This document shows positions 1 through 9,417 of a stretch of 64,000 nt of DNA, piece by piece. Position numbers and translations under genes: made by a program. Location: the NCBI GenBank assembly GCA_049317525.1, contig JBMOIC010000013.1:6381-70380 (forward strand). The letters are read 5' to 3'. The notes under the pieces were generated by a model, which saw nothing but the letters and a program-made list of their open reading frames with translations, was not told the origin of the DNA and made no database searches. The DNA is from UBA961 sp049317525 (GTDB lineage: Bacteria > Bacteroidota > Ignavibacteria > Kapaibacteriales > UBA961). How positions within the stretch are numbered: position 1 is the stretch's first letter; every line of letters starts with the position of its first letter.

Positions 1-406
1 TCCTTTTGTATTTAGATACATTTGTTATTCCATCAGGACAATGTGTAAGGAAATAATTATTCTTATCTGAATACTCGTCAATTCCTTGAAAAATTGGATG
101 TGAGTTTGCCCCTTTAAATTTCATGTCTACCCTATAGACATTTTTATTGGCTTGCTTTGATGTATCATAATTAGCAAAACTAATTTCATTTGCTTTTACA
201 TATACTGCCCCACCGGGTATTTGTGCCATGAATATAACTTCATCATTTACATTCCCCTTTTGATCTAATATTTGGCCTTTATTCTCGATAAATTCGATAG
301 AATTTCTATTACTTAACATTGAAGATATGTCTGTGTTTTTTGCATAAACATTGACACTATTTACAATAAAAAAAAGCAATAACGATGCGATAGATAAGCG
401 TTTCAT
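1..406 (-). CDS. DUF7948-type secreted surface protein, N-terminal part (cut by window edge)
   Basis: Read on the minus strand from ATG at 406 (a second in-frame ATG lies at 412) to the window edge; about 135 residues are visible and the 3' end is missing. Residues 1-22 form a signal peptide (MKRLSIAS, hydrophobic core, ending VYA). The mature part opens with IEFIENKGQILDQ (residues 37-49), followed by a beta-rich stretch. This ENKGQ-containing opening is typical of the DUF7948 module at the N terminus of large Bacteroidota surface proteins, often followed by beta-propeller repeats and a T9SS sorting domain. It lies 82 nt downstream of the operon that ends at 495 and may be read through from it. 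The role is unknown. Family assignment is from memory of the motif. Confidence 0.75.
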   Translation of the reverse strand, partial: MKRLSIASLLLFFIVNSVNVYAKNTDISSMLSNRNSIEFIENKGQILDQKGNVNDEVIFMAQIPGGAVYVKANEISFANYDTSKQANKNVYRVDMKFKGANSHPIFQGIDEYSDKNNYFLTHCPDGITNVSKYKR

Positions 407-471
407 GGCCATTTCCGGGTTTATTAATATATACCCTGCAATTTAATTTCTTTTTGCATAGAAATGGCCAT
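405..471. repeat. 11-bp inverted repeat around the start of the DUF7948 gene
   Basis: ATGGCCATTTC at 405-415 is the exact inverse of GAAATGGCCAT at 461-471, with 45 nt between. One arm covers the start codon region of the gene that begins at 406. In the minus-strand transcript the arms could pair and hide the start. No T-run follows, so it is not a typical terminator. Function is inferred only. Confidence 0.35.
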
Positions 472-494
472 TAAGCTTATATAAATACTTGTAT

Positions 495-3284
495 TTATTT
501 ACATTTTACACAACAATCTGGAAATGCATATAAATCTGGACGCATATTGATTAAACGAACAGTTACATCTACTCTTCGAACACCGTCTAAGTCATAATAA
601 CTGTTTTCACCTCTGATATATTTTTGTATTTCAGGTTGAATCGATGTATCAACATATTGTCCTTCTGCCATGATGATAATTCTAGCTTGTTTTAGCTTTC
701 TTTCATAATCTGATGGATTTGAGAAATCCGTAGGGCTAATAATTAATCCTTTTCTTTGCAATTCACTAAATAATGAGTCCTTTTTTAATTGTTGCATTAC
801 GGCTTCAAAACCATAATACGCTCTTAATTTAGAAAGTGTATCATTATCTTGTCCAACTAATGATGCACCACTAGCTATCTGGATAGCAGTTGGTTTTTTA
901 AATGTATAATTCACTGTATCAAATGCACATGAAATATATTGAACATTATTAGGAGAGATAAATTTTCCAACGGTAACTGGTCTAATATCAGAATAAGCAG
1001 TCATGGTTATCAATACTTTTGCAGTATCATTTTTATCATAGACCTTCCAGAAATTCTTTAGAACTTTAGAAGTAGAATCGGCCATATTCTTAATATTTCT
1101 ATCAATAATAGCAGCCTTGGAACGATAATCTGCTCTACGCGTATTCATTCTTTCTGTCGATTCATTTCCATTACGATTTCCCCAATATTTATTCTTCCAA
1201 TTAAGTTCTATCCAAGATGCATTTTCTAAGTCACCATCTTTAAGTCTATCGATATGTTCACTATATCCTTTTACTGTATTAACTTCCCAAAATGCTGTCT
1301 GAAAATATGGGACATTCTTTTGTGATCCAAAAACTAGTAAGGTATCTAATTCTAGACAACATGGTGATTTATCATATTGTGGATATAAACGAATTGTATC
1401 GTGGACAATAATTGGCATGCAAGAATCAGTTGCTTTTACCATTACATATGGAAGTCTTAATTCTGCAAATCTGGTTTTGGATGAACCTATATGTCTTATT
1501 GAACTTGCTATTCCTACAGTATCATATGAATAGACAGTATCTTTATACGCAATAGATCTAGTCATTCTGGCTTGCCTTAATGGTGGCATAGAATCAATAT
1601 AGATTGTTGTGTCTCTACCAACCCGGATTCTCATTTCTGGTGTAATATCAATTCTCTCATTTATTTTTTTTCTTAATTGAGGAATATTAAAATTATCCTT
1701 TGGTAAGGTATCATATACCCTGGCTGTTCTAGCTGCTTTTACGGATTTATCCTGAACCATTGTATCATATTGTTCTTTGCGTGATTTAGACAATATTTGT
1801 TCAATCGTTCTGGTAATATCATATCCATTATAATTTGTTAAGATTGGTTCTAAGTTCTTGCATGGCTTTGTATTAAATGATGAATATCCATTCGATTTAA
1901 TTGCTATTCCTTGTTGATAATTTTTCATTGAATCAGAAGGAACACTCATTGTAAATGTATTACCTTTAATCTCTTTCATTTTACCATCAATATACACTTC
2001 TAATACTCCATTTTTAACCGAAGTATCATTTCCATTATCATTGATTAATGTTACAGTATAGGCTACAGGGCATGGTTTTGGGGGTTGTTCGCATGGATAA
2101 TTTGGATCGCATGGTTGGCATGGCAAACATGGTTCAGGTTTTTTGATCCCACAAAAAAAAGTGGCCTTAGTTTTATAAAGATCTAAACCGCCATATCCAT
2201 ATTTTTTAGCTGTATCTGGTGAAGTTAAAGATAATCGATTTGATGAAAAGAACATTTCTCTTTCTACAGGTTGTACATCTGTAGTATCCATATGTGGATA
2301 TTTTATATATGGAAACATCTCCATTGCAAGTGTATTTACTGAGTCTTCCGTATTTCCTAAAATAAATGTACTATCTATCATCATTGACAGATTACCATTA
2401 TTAGATAAACTATCCCAAGAAACTTGTAATGTAGAATAATAGATTTCATAGTTTCCTGATCGATTTGATGAAAAGATCAAATGCGGATTTCCATCTATAC
2501 AGTATAAAAATGGAGAATATTCATTAGCCGGAGAATTTATGAAACCATCTCCTTGAAATAATCTCAGATTTATTGGTTTACTCCACTCTGTTCCTTTGCC
2601 AATTTTTCTGAAAGAAATAAATAAATCTGCATTTCCTTTTCTTTCAATCCCATTTACAGTGTACATTGCATTTTCATATGGGGCAGAGAAGCCTTCTGGT
2701 GACATTCTATCTGAGCTAAAAACTAATATTTCCATTCCTGATGCTTCATGAATTCCTATCGTTGGATGTGCATCCCAAGCTGTAGAATTTAATTCTGATA
2801 AATTTCTAATTTTTTTATCAAAATTTTCAAATAAATCACTTCCACCTTGTACTTTACTTCCTGATGCTCCTAAAAAGCTAGCAACAGTAGAATCAATCGC
2901 AGCAGATGATGCAAATACTAATGAAAAAGCACCCGGAGTTACTGTACCCGAATGCCGAACAAATTCTTCTGGCATATCATGAAGTATTACTCTTTCTGTT
3001 TTGACTTGTCCCATACTATCTATCATCGATAATGGAACTTGATATACTCTTTCTCTTTTATTTGTATTAGAGGTTATCAATAATGTATCATATTTTTTGA
3101 TTTCTTTTTGATCATGCGGTGTTTCTGTTCCCGCTGCAAAATCATCATCTTTAGTATTAACTGAAGTACCTAAAATAGAAGGTGTTTTCTTAATTACTAC
3201 TTTCGGTGAATTATTATCTGTTGCTTGTATCATTGCATATAATGCAAAGCAAAACAATATGCTTGTATAAATATATTTTTTCAT
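495..3284 (-). CDS. Large surface protein with PD40 repeats and a degenerate OmpA-like C terminus
   Basis: 929 residues with an N-terminal signal peptide (MKKYIYTSILFCFALYAMIQA). PD40/WD40-like beta-propeller motifs are visible at about residues 175-225, 271-285 (FSSNRSGNYEIYY) and 345-373 (FFSSNRLSL ... GGLDLYKT). A Pro/Cys-rich linker with repeated PCxPC spacing lies at about 376-408. From about 651 to the end an OmpA-like fold is suggested by the order of PYFQTAFWEVNT, RRADYRSKAAIIDRNI, VLITMTAYSD and VRRVDVTVRLI, but the peptidoglycan-binding residues are poorly kept. The last residues are DCCVKCK. PD40 plus OmpA is the architecture of T9SS PorE-like and related envelope proteins, but membership of the T9SS is inference. 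It is the last gene of a four-gene operon and starts 9 nt after the stop of its neighbour. Confidence 0.6.
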   Translation of the reverse strand: MKKYIYTSILFCFALYAMIQATDNNSPKVVIKKTPSILGTSVNTKDDDFAAGTETPHDQKEIKKYDTLLITSNTNKRERVYQVPLSMIDSMGQVKTERVILHDMPEEFVRHSGTVTPGAFSLVFASSAAIDSTVASFLGASGSKVQGGSDLFENFDKKIRNLSELNSTAWDAHPTIGIHEASGMEILVFSSDRMSPEGFSAPYENAMYTVNGIERKGNADLFISFRKIGKGTEWSKPINLRLFQGDGFINSPANEYSPFLYCIDGNPHLIFSSNRSGNYEIYYSTLQVSWDSLSNNGNLSMMIDSTFILGNTEDSVNTLAMEMFPYIKYPHMDTTDVQPVEREMFFSSNRLSLTSPDTAKKYGYGGLDLYKTKATFFCGIKKPEPCLPCQPCDPNYPCEQPPKPCPVAYTVTLINDNGNDTSVKNGVLEVYIDGKMKEIKGNTFTMSVPSDSMKNYQQGIAIKSNGYSSFNTKPCKNLEPILTNYNGYDITRTIEQILSKSRKEQYDTMVQDKSVKAARTARVYDTLPKDNFNIPQLRKKINERIDITPEMRIRVGRDTTIYIDSMPPLRQARMTRSIAYKDTVYSYDTVGIASSIRHIGSSKTRFAELRLPYVMVKATDSCMPIIVHDTIRLYPQYDKSPCCLELDTLLVFGSQKNVPYFQTAFWEVNTVKGYSEHIDRLKDGDLENASWIELNWKNKYWGNRNGNESTERMNTRRADYRSKAAIIDRNIKNMADSTSKVLKNFWKVYDKNDTAKVLITMTAYSDIRPVTVGKFISPNNVQYISCAFDTVNYTFKKPTAIQIASGASLVGQDNDTLSKLRAYYGFEAVMQQLKKDSLFSELQRKGLIISPTDFSNPSDYERKLKQARIIIMAEGQYVDTSIQPEIQKYIRGENSYYDLDGVRRVDVTVRLINMRPDLYAFPDCCVKCK

Positions 3285-3293
3285 AGTTTTTTC

Positions 3294-4181
3294 TTAATTC
3301 TCTTTACATTCTTCACATTTATAAGCTTCTGCAAACTTAATTGTCACCCTTTTTACTTTTGGTGCCAATACTCCTTCTTGAATATTTGATATCAAGACAA
3401 AGAAGTTTGTTCCATTTTGTGCTTTATAATAAAACACATCACCTATTTTAAATCGTACACTATAATTAGATAAATCATTGGCTATAACGCTTCTAAATGG
3501 AGGCAATACATTCAATGTTTTAATATTTAATGGCCAAGAACTTGGGAATGTAAATGTTTTAGGATTCCCTGTCGGATTACTGGCCACAATAGAATAATTA
3601 TTTCCAGTTGAATCTTGCTTATAGGTTAATGCAGAGGCATCATAAAAAGCACAAAATGCCAAACTAGAACCAGGATTTGATTGTTTACCAACATTTTGTA
3701 CATATGTTGCAAAAATATTAGCATCATCTGTTTTTAAAGAAGTATCTATTGGAAAAACATCTCCTTTAAAACGTAGTCTGGTTTCTGGTTCTAATGAAAT
3801 TGGTGGTAATGTGACACTTTCTACAAGAATATCGCCATCCATTAATGAATTTGGAGGTGAATTAAATGTATATGTCGTTGTATATCCTGTCAATGGATAA
3901 TCCTTTTCTGCAAATGTCCAAGGACCTGCAGAGAACTTTTGATTATTTGGTAAATCCCCCGAAGAGTAAGAAGAGTAAGGGAATCTAAATGTAGCAATAT
4001 TAAATTCAGGAACGGGTGTTCTATTATTTAAAGTATCAATTGCAGAATTAAATACTGCTATTGTTGCTTCTCTCACAATAGGCTTTTCATTTGGTACTAT
4101 TGGTGTTGGAACAAAGCAATCTCCACAACCACTAAAAATTAGTACACACATACTTAACAATAATAATTGATATGTTTTCAT
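3294..4181 (-). CDS. Hypothetical lipoprotein of the surface operon
   Basis: 295 residues with a lipoprotein signal (MKTYQLLLLSMCVLIFSGC, lipobox FSGC). The mature protein starts CGDC, is beta-rich and aromatic, and ends with a CEEC motif (YKCEECKEN). I recognise no domain. The start codon overlaps the stop codon of the upstream gene by one base (TAATG), which implies translational coupling, so it probably acts with its neighbours at the cell surface. Paired cysteines also occur in the flanking proteins. Confidence 0.6.
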   Translation of the reverse strand: MKTYQLLLLSMCVLIFSGCGDCFVPTPIVPNEKPIVREATIAVFNSAIDTLNNRTPVPEFNIATFRFPYSSYSSGDLPNNQKFSAGPWTFAEKDYPLTGYTTTYTFNSPPNSLMDGDILVESVTLPPISLEPETRLRFKGDVFPIDTSLKTDDANIFATYVQNVGKQSNPGSSLAFCAFYDASALTYKQDSTGNNYSIVASNPTGNPKTFTFPSSWPLNIKTLNVLPPFRSVIANDLSNYSVRFKIGDVFYYKAQNGTNFFVLISNIQEGVLAPKVKRVTIKFAEAYKCEECKEN

Positions 4182-5479
4182 TAATAAATTACTCCTAAGC
4201 GCAATTGAAAAGTTCCTATTCTTCTTGTTCCTGGGATATCAGCAAAACCTAAAAGACTAAATGAATCTCCTACAGCAATACTACGATAACCCAAATCTAA
4301 TTCTATATCTATAAATGGTAAAATTGGAATATCCAATCCTATGCCCATTCCATAACTTAATGGTAAAGACCAATCAAGATCAATTTCTCCATTTGCTTGA
4401 GCTTCCTTAATCTTGGCTACACAGGTATTACATGTTGCCCCAGCAGACATCTGCCAAGCATTTCTTGTTTGGGCATCAAATGACATCCCAAATTCACCAT
4501 ATGTATATGGTTTAATACAACCAAAAATAGCCTTAAACCAATTATCTGACGATTTCATTTCGTTTAATTCTTGTTCTGCTTTGGATGATCCTTCGCTTTC
4601 ACCATTATTAACATTTATATAAAAAAAGCTTTGATTAGCTTTCTTTTCTATAACATTTTTAGGCGGATTAAAATAATATCGTCCGGTTAATAAAACCATC
4701 GGACGAGGTATAGTAATCAGCGTATCTAAATTTGTTAATAATGAAGTTATTGCACCTGCATTTACTGTTTGAATTCCAGATGAATATGTAAATCCAAGCA
4801 TCCATCTTTGATCTTTTCCTAAACGCGCACCTGCAATTACATCACCAATAACATGTATTTTTCCTTGATCTACCAATGCATTACCATCATTAAACATAGA
4901 AGCATTGCCCAATACTCCTAAAAATACTGGAGAATATTCCCTATCGAAACAATGCAAATTCAAGCCAGCATCTATACCCAAACCTAAACGAAAATTTAAA
5001 CCGAAACTTAAATCCAATGGATCGCAATTACATGGTTTTACTGTCTGTAAAGGTATTTTTCGAATCAATGGAATTTGTTTAGTAACATGGAAACTCTCTA
5101 CTAAATTAAATCCACCTAAAGAATCTGTTTGAATCCCAGGAAATAAATCGGGTATTGTCTCCATATGTTTTAATGGAATAAATATACCTTTGGAAGATAA
5201 TGTGGTGTCTATTTTATCCTGAAATGCAAATACAGTATCAATAGAATTTTGTGCGGAATCTCTCATTATCTGTATATGAGATACATATCCTCTTAATGTT
5301 CTTCCATCACGATTAGCTGCATTTTGGGCTTTTTGAAAATATTGTGCTGAATATTCTGGTTTGATACGAACAGCATCTTCATATGTAGTTTGCTCATTAT
5401 CCTTTGGGACAGATGAACAACCAACAAAAACTAAACAACAGAATGCCAATAATACTTGGATTTTACTTGATGTTTTCAT
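4181..5479 (-). CDS. Lipoprotein with outer-membrane beta-barrel-like C terminus
   Basis: 432 residues. Lipobox VGC follows a hydrophobic stretch (MKTSSKIQVLLAFCCLVFVGC). Residues ~25-150 form a soluble region. From about residue 155 there are alternating Gly/aromatic beta strands (LSFGLNFRLGLGIDAGL and similar) and the protein ends TFQLRLGVIY, as outer-membrane barrels do. A CNTC motif and an isolated CNC occur in loops. A lipid anchor joined to a barrel-like domain is unusual but known in Bacteroidota. Its start follows directly on the stop of the gene at 5480-6055 (stop TAA then ATG) and its stop overlaps the next start by one base. Function unknown. Confidence 0.6.
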   Translation of the reverse strand: MKTSSKIQVLLAFCCLVFVGCSSVPKDNEQTTYEDAVRIKPEYSAQYFQKAQNAANRDGRTLRGYVSHIQIMRDSAQNSIDTVFAFQDKIDTTLSSKGIFIPLKHMETIPDLFPGIQTDSLGGFNLVESFHVTKQIPLIRKIPLQTVKPCNCDPLDLSFGLNFRLGLGIDAGLNLHCFDREYSPVFLGVLGNASMFNDGNALVDQGKIHVIGDVIAGARLGKDQRWMLGFTYSSGIQTVNAGAITSLLTNLDTLITIPRPMVLLTGRYYFNPPKNVIEKKANQSFFYINVNNGESEGSSKAEQELNEMKSSDNWFKAIFGCIKPYTYGEFGMSFDAQTRNAWQMSAGATCNTCVAKIKEAQANGEIDLDWSLPLSYGMGIGLDIPILPFIDIELDLGYRSIAVGDSFSLLGFADIPGTRRIGTFQLRLGVIY

Positions 5480-6055
5480 TTATTTTCCTCCTAGTGGCAT
5501 GCTGAAATGTACCATACCTGCAAGGCTGGACAAATGCGGACGATCCTTATCGCGAAGCATATTATTAGTTGTATATCGTGCAGAAAGAGTTATAAACCAA
5601 TCACAACATGGATTTTCATAATTGAATAAATATCCTGCCTCTATCGTTCCTGGCATTCCTACTTTTCCCTCTTTATCCTTACCTATTATTACAGATAGCC
5701 CAGTACCAATTCCAAGATATAATGGGACTGTTGGTGCTCCCCAAGGAAACCAACGAACATTTGCTTGAACATTGAGTACATGCGGTAAAGAATAGATTCT
5801 CGGGCTAGTATATTCTAAACTATCAATTGGTTGATAATTTCCATAATTAACTGTGAATACTGGCCATAACTTGCAATATCGATGCAAGCCATATTGTAAT
5901 TCTCCATGTAATCCTAAATTGGACTGGTCTACAAATTGTGTTTGTGGTGATGCAGCCCCTAATCCAAGGCCAAGAAAAGATTGTCCGTATGCACTTTGTG
6001 CACCTCCAATCATACAACACACCATCATTCCTAGTAAAAATAATCTCATGCGCAT
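5480..6055 (-). CDS. Small outer-membrane beta-barrel protein, first gene of surface operon
   Basis: 191 residues with a signal peptide ending around AYGQS (residue 25), then Gly/aromatic strands (FLGLGLGAASP, VPLYLGIGTGLSVIIG, WFITLSARYTTNN) typical of an eight-stranded outer-membrane barrel. A second Met (residue 3) is an alternative start. It is the promoter-proximal gene of a four-gene unit; the next gene starts at the base after this stop codon. No specific ligand or role can be named. Confidence 0.6.
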   Translation of the reverse strand: MRMRLFLLGMMVCCMIGGAQSAYGQSFLGLGLGAASPQTQFVDQSNLGLHGELQYGLHRYCKLWPVFTVNYGNYQPIDSLEYTSPRIYSLPHVLNVQANVRWFPWGAPTVPLYLGIGTGLSVIIGKDKEGKVGMPGTIEAGYLFNYENPCCDWFITLSARYTTNNMLRDKDRPHLSSLAGMVHFSMPLGGK

Positions 6056-6531
6056 TCTATAAATGTATAAATAAATAATTATGTCTGAATTCTATGTATA
6101 AAGTTTACAAAACTCTTAGTCTTTATTATATCTTCACGTCAAAAACATCTTAGCCTAGTTTTATGTTTTTTTATGTGATATTGATAATACTTAGTTACTT
6201 CATGAAGTATCTATTGAATACAATCCATTTTTATGAAAAAAAACCCTAAATCGCTTGTCCTACAATAAATAACTAAATTAACTTCTAACCAATCTGATTG
6301 AAGTAAAAACCAGAACCTAATATGAATATTTATTATTCGACCGATATAATTTGCTACATGACATTAATTGACTTTTCATTCATACCTTTTGAGAAATATA
6401 TCATATCTCAAACTTCTCTGCCCCCATACTTGGCATCACATTAAGACACATACACTTTTCATTTACCGCTATTCTTTACAATTCTTTATCATAATGAGTC
6501 TTCAGCCAAAGTCTTTAAGAATTATTAATTT
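6056..6531. other. 476-bp intergenic region, no convincing gene
   Basis: This AT-rich stretch separates two minus-strand genes and should hold the promoter of the surface operon starting at 6055. I see no exact TAnnTTTG box; TACATTTA lies close upstream of 6055 on the minus strand (one mismatch). A perfect 14-bp palindrome lies at 6196-6209. A 63-codon plus-strand frame (6368-6559) is low-complexity and looks non-coding. No terminator hairpin with a T-run was found. Confidence 0.5.
6196..6209. promoter_or_regulatory. 14-bp perfect palindrome, operator candidate
   Basis: TACTTCATGAAGTA is its own reverse complement and lies about 140 nt upstream of the surface operon that starts at 6055. It has the shape of a binding site for a dimeric regulator. 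No regulator is identified, so this is a suggestion only. Confidence 0.25.
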
Positions 6532-7530
6532 TTACTTAGAAATTTCTTTCAATGGATAAAGATTTGATTCGGAAACTGTATTCTTATTAAGCAATGGTGT
6601 AATTCCAGATTTCATCATAAATTTCGTTAGATATAAGTCAAGTAATTCATTGTTTATATTTTTCAATGTAAATTGATTGTTATTTTTCCAATAATTATAC
6701 TCTGTTTCTGTATTTGTAGCAGCATACACTCTAACTTCAGTATTTGATAATGAACGGTAATAACCAATCTTATAATTTCCAGATGGCACAAGAGATGCTG
6801 TAACTGTTTTTTCATAATTAGTACCAGGATTGATTTTCAGTTTTTTTACTGTCTTTACACCTTGATGATGAACTATTAGATAAAAATATGATTCTGGAAT
6901 TCGAATAATATATTGTTGATGCTGATTATCAGTAAAATCAAAGTTCTCATATTTTGAAATAACTTCACCCAATAAGCTACCATCAGAGAATGTGGCATTT
7001 GTCTGCCAATAAAGACTTGGTTTGGGCGCTACTTTACCTTCTATATATGTAGATTTTATAGTAGTTGAATCATTTGGATCGATTGTTACTATTTCACCAA
7101 ACATTCTTACTTCTGCTTTTGTAAACGTTGTATTATATACAGTTAGAGCATAGTCATTTATAATATTGATAAGAAATGGTGTTGTAGTACCAATATTCCC
7201 TGCGGCATCATATGCCAAAGCCCTTAAAGTATAAGAGCCATTTTTTTGCAAATATGTATCCCAAGTAAATTCCCAAGGAGCAGATGTTATCGTACCGATC
7301 AGTGTATTGTCAAGATAGATCTCTACTTTCTTTACACCTACATTATCATTGCATTGTAATTCAAATGTCTCATTTTCATAAAGATCTGTCCCATAGATAC
7401 CTCCCGGATAGATAAAATCTATAGTAGGTTTAACATTATCACTATTCAAAGCAGAATTTGAGTTATCTGAACATGAACTGTTCACTAAAAGGATAGAACT
7501 AAGAATTAAAAACAGGAAAAATGATTTCAT
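6532..7530 (-). CDS. Lipoprotein with bacterial Ig-like domain
   Basis: 332 residues with a lipoprotein signal (MKSFFLFLILSSILLVNSSC; lipobox NSSC). Residues ~35-125 contain an Ig-like domain of the kind found in adhesins and carbohydrate-active proteins (VGVKKVEIYLDN ... APWEFTWDT ... LRALAYDAAGN). The remaining C-terminal 200 residues are beta-rich without a recognised motif. It stands alone between non-coding stretches. Likely a cell-surface binding protein; the ligand is unknown. Confidence 0.6.
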   Translation of the reverse strand: MKSFFLFLILSSILLVNSSCSDNSNSALNSDNVKPTIDFIYPGGIYGTDLYENETFELQCNDNVGVKKVEIYLDNTLIGTITSAPWEFTWDTYLQKNGSYTLRALAYDAAGNIGTTTPFLINIINDYALTVYNTTFTKAEVRMFGEIVTIDPNDSTTIKSTYIEGKVAPKPSLYWQTNATFSDGSLLGEVISKYENFDFTDNQHQQYIIRIPESYFYLIVHHQGVKTVKKLKINPGTNYEKTVTASLVPSGNYKIGYYRSLSNTEVRVYAATNTETEYNYWKNNNQFTLKNINNELLDLYLTKFMMKSGITPLLNKNTVSESNLYPLKEISK

Positions 7531-7760
7531 AAATACACCAAAAAAAAGAATGCGAAATATAGTTATGTCAAAAGTTAGTTAAAAGATAATTTCATTCTCT
7601 AGATATTAACATTCATTTGCATGATTTAACAAAAAAGTTGTTGCTTCGGAATGAATCATTAGATAACCCTCTTTGAATTACTATATTTTTTAGATTAAAT
7701 ATTTAGGAGTACTTCGATTTTTACAATCTAATTACGTACTAAACACCCTATGAATTACAC

Positions 7761-8168
7761 TTATAATCCCATTGCAGCTTTTTCGAGTTTAGATTGTATT
7801 TCTAAGTATTTTTTTTCGATAGATGGATTTGAATTACATGTATAAGAGTGTTTGGCCCAAATGCTTGCTTGTTTAAGCATAAAATTATATTCCAGGAAGA
7901 CCGTTTTGTCTTTAGGATTTGCTTTGTATTTTTCTATTATCTCTATGTATTTATCAACCCATAATTGATAATCTAAAAGATATTGATCACAATTTTTTGA
8001 AGATGCAGGCCTATATACTATTGGATTTACTGCTGTTTGAAGCAAAGTAGATGCACTGATTGATGATTTGTCTACCGAAGACGATGGTTTATTAATTGTT
8101 TCTTTATTACAACCCAAAATAATACAAGAAACTAACAATAAACTTATACTTTGTACCCAAGCTTTCAT
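7761..8168 (-). CDS. Small hypothetical lipoprotein
   Basis: 135 residues from the ATG at 8168 (MKAWVQSI...), preceded by AGAGGGAG as a plausible ribosome binding site. A TTG five codons upstream (8183) is less likely because that purine block would be inside the gene. Lipobox LGC at about residue 20 (SCIILGC). The mature part is helical, with two cysteines (KNCDQYL and SYTCNSN) that could pair. No family recognised. Confidence 0.5.
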   Translation of the reverse strand: MKAWVQSISLLLVSCIILGCNKETINKPSSSVDKSSISASTLLQTAVNPIVYRPASSKNCDQYLLDYQLWVDKYIEIIEKYKANPKDKTVFLEYNFMLKQASIWAKHSYTCNSNPSIEKKYLEIQSKLEKAAMGL

Positions 8169-8330
8169 GCTCCCTCTACCCAATTAAAGTAATTTTCAAC
8201 TACACACTAATTTTTTCTTGGAAAAACCACTTAATCTTTTTTCAGTACATATTTAATACTTAAAAACTTTCAAAACAAGAAAGATTTAATTTTCTATGCA
8301 AAATGAGTAGTTACTAAGTAGTGCCACTTA

Positions 8331-9410
8331 TTATTGTAGAATATTTAAAAGTATAGACTTTTTTTGTTCTTCTACTAATTTTTTTACAATTGGATTTTGG
8401 TCTATTTGGGCTTTTTCATGTGGTTTTAGATCTGAATATCCACTTCTGAAATAATCCAGGGCTAGGGATATTTTATCATTTTCATAAAGAAATATCGCCA
8501 CTTGTACTTTACCGATACTATAACGTGGATTAGCGATTGGAATTTCTAATATTACTTGTTGGGCTAATTCATGTTCACCAATTTTCTTGAGTATTCTGGC
8601 AGCAACTAGTCTTGCTCTTGAAAAAGTATATTTTACACCAATTGCTCTATTTAACCATAATAAAGCTGATTGATACTTTTCTAATTTTTCGAAGGCTAAA
8701 GCCATTGCCAGCATAGTAGTTTCTTCATCAGGAAATATATGTAATGTTTTTTTGCATGCTTCAATGATATCATTCCAGCGTTTTGCAACTTGAAGAGCTG
8801 TGATTTCAGCTGCATAATAGGAATATCTTTCAGGATATTTCTTTTGTAATTGGTGGAGAATAGGTATAGCTTTAATATCTGCCTGAACTTCGGGAATTGA
8901 GCCATGCAGCCAAATTAAAGTGGAGCAATACAAGTCTAATTCGTCAGGAATATTGTCTATTATATCAGGACCTAATGCAGCATATCCATGCTTGGATATT
9001 TCCCATCCTTTATCGTGCTCTCCTTGCCATAAAAGAGCATGTCCAAGTGTAATCATAATTATCGGATTATTAAGAGAATTCAGATATTCAATTAAATACT
9101 CTTTTCCTTGTTGATCTTCAATAAAAGCAATATACCACGCTTTAAGAAAATCAGAGTCTGTTTGCTCTAGCCCTTGAACTATAGATAATTCTCCTTTTTC
9201 ATCAGTAGAATGTATATCTCTAAAATGTGAAAAGGCTAAACTGACATAAAGGTTTGGAAAATTAACTGGTGATAAACTAATAGCTCTTTCTAGAACTTTT
9301 CTAGCTTCTGGAAATCTAGATCGTGATTCTAGTTCGATGCCAATATGTGCAAGAGTAAGGACATTATCCCAATTATTATTGGATTGTTCGATTAATTGTT
9401 GAATAGTCAT
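8331..9410 (-). CDS. TPR-repeat protein
   Basis: About 359 residues from the ATG at 9410 (MTIQQLIEQ), 7 nt after the mlaE stop. A longer reading from 9443 would overlap mlaE and adds an unconvincing N terminus. Helix-turn-helix tetratricopeptide-like units run through the protein (RSRFPEARKVLERAISLSP; YPERYSYYAAEITALQVAKRW; EKYQSALLWLNRAIGV; GEHELAQQVILEIP). No signal peptide, so it is probably a cytoplasmic scaffold. Its place directly behind mlaE suggests co-transcription, but a role in lipid transport is only inferred. Confidence 0.7.
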   Translation of the reverse strand: MTIQQLIEQSNNNWDNVLTLAHIGIELESRSRFPEARKVLERAISLSPVNFPNLYVSLAFSHFRDIHSTDEKGELSIVQGLEQTDSDFLKAWYIAFIEDQQGKEYLIEYLNSLNNPIIMITLGHALLWQGEHDKGWEISKHGYAALGPDIIDNIPDELDLYCSTLIWLHGSIPEVQADIKAIPILHQLQKKYPERYSYYAAEITALQVAKRWNDIIEACKKTLHIFPDEETTMLAMALAFEKLEKYQSALLWLNRAIGVKYTFSRARLVAARILKKIGEHELAQQVILEIPIANPRYSIGKVQVAIFLYENDKISLALDYFRSGYSDLKPHEKAQIDQNPIVKKLVEEQKKSILLNILQ

Positions 9411-9417
9411 GCGAATA

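Noticed and set aside
6368..6559. 63-codon frame in the 476-bp intergenic region
   Set aside because: Low-complexity sequence without a convincing start or family, overlapping the end of a real gene on the other strand.
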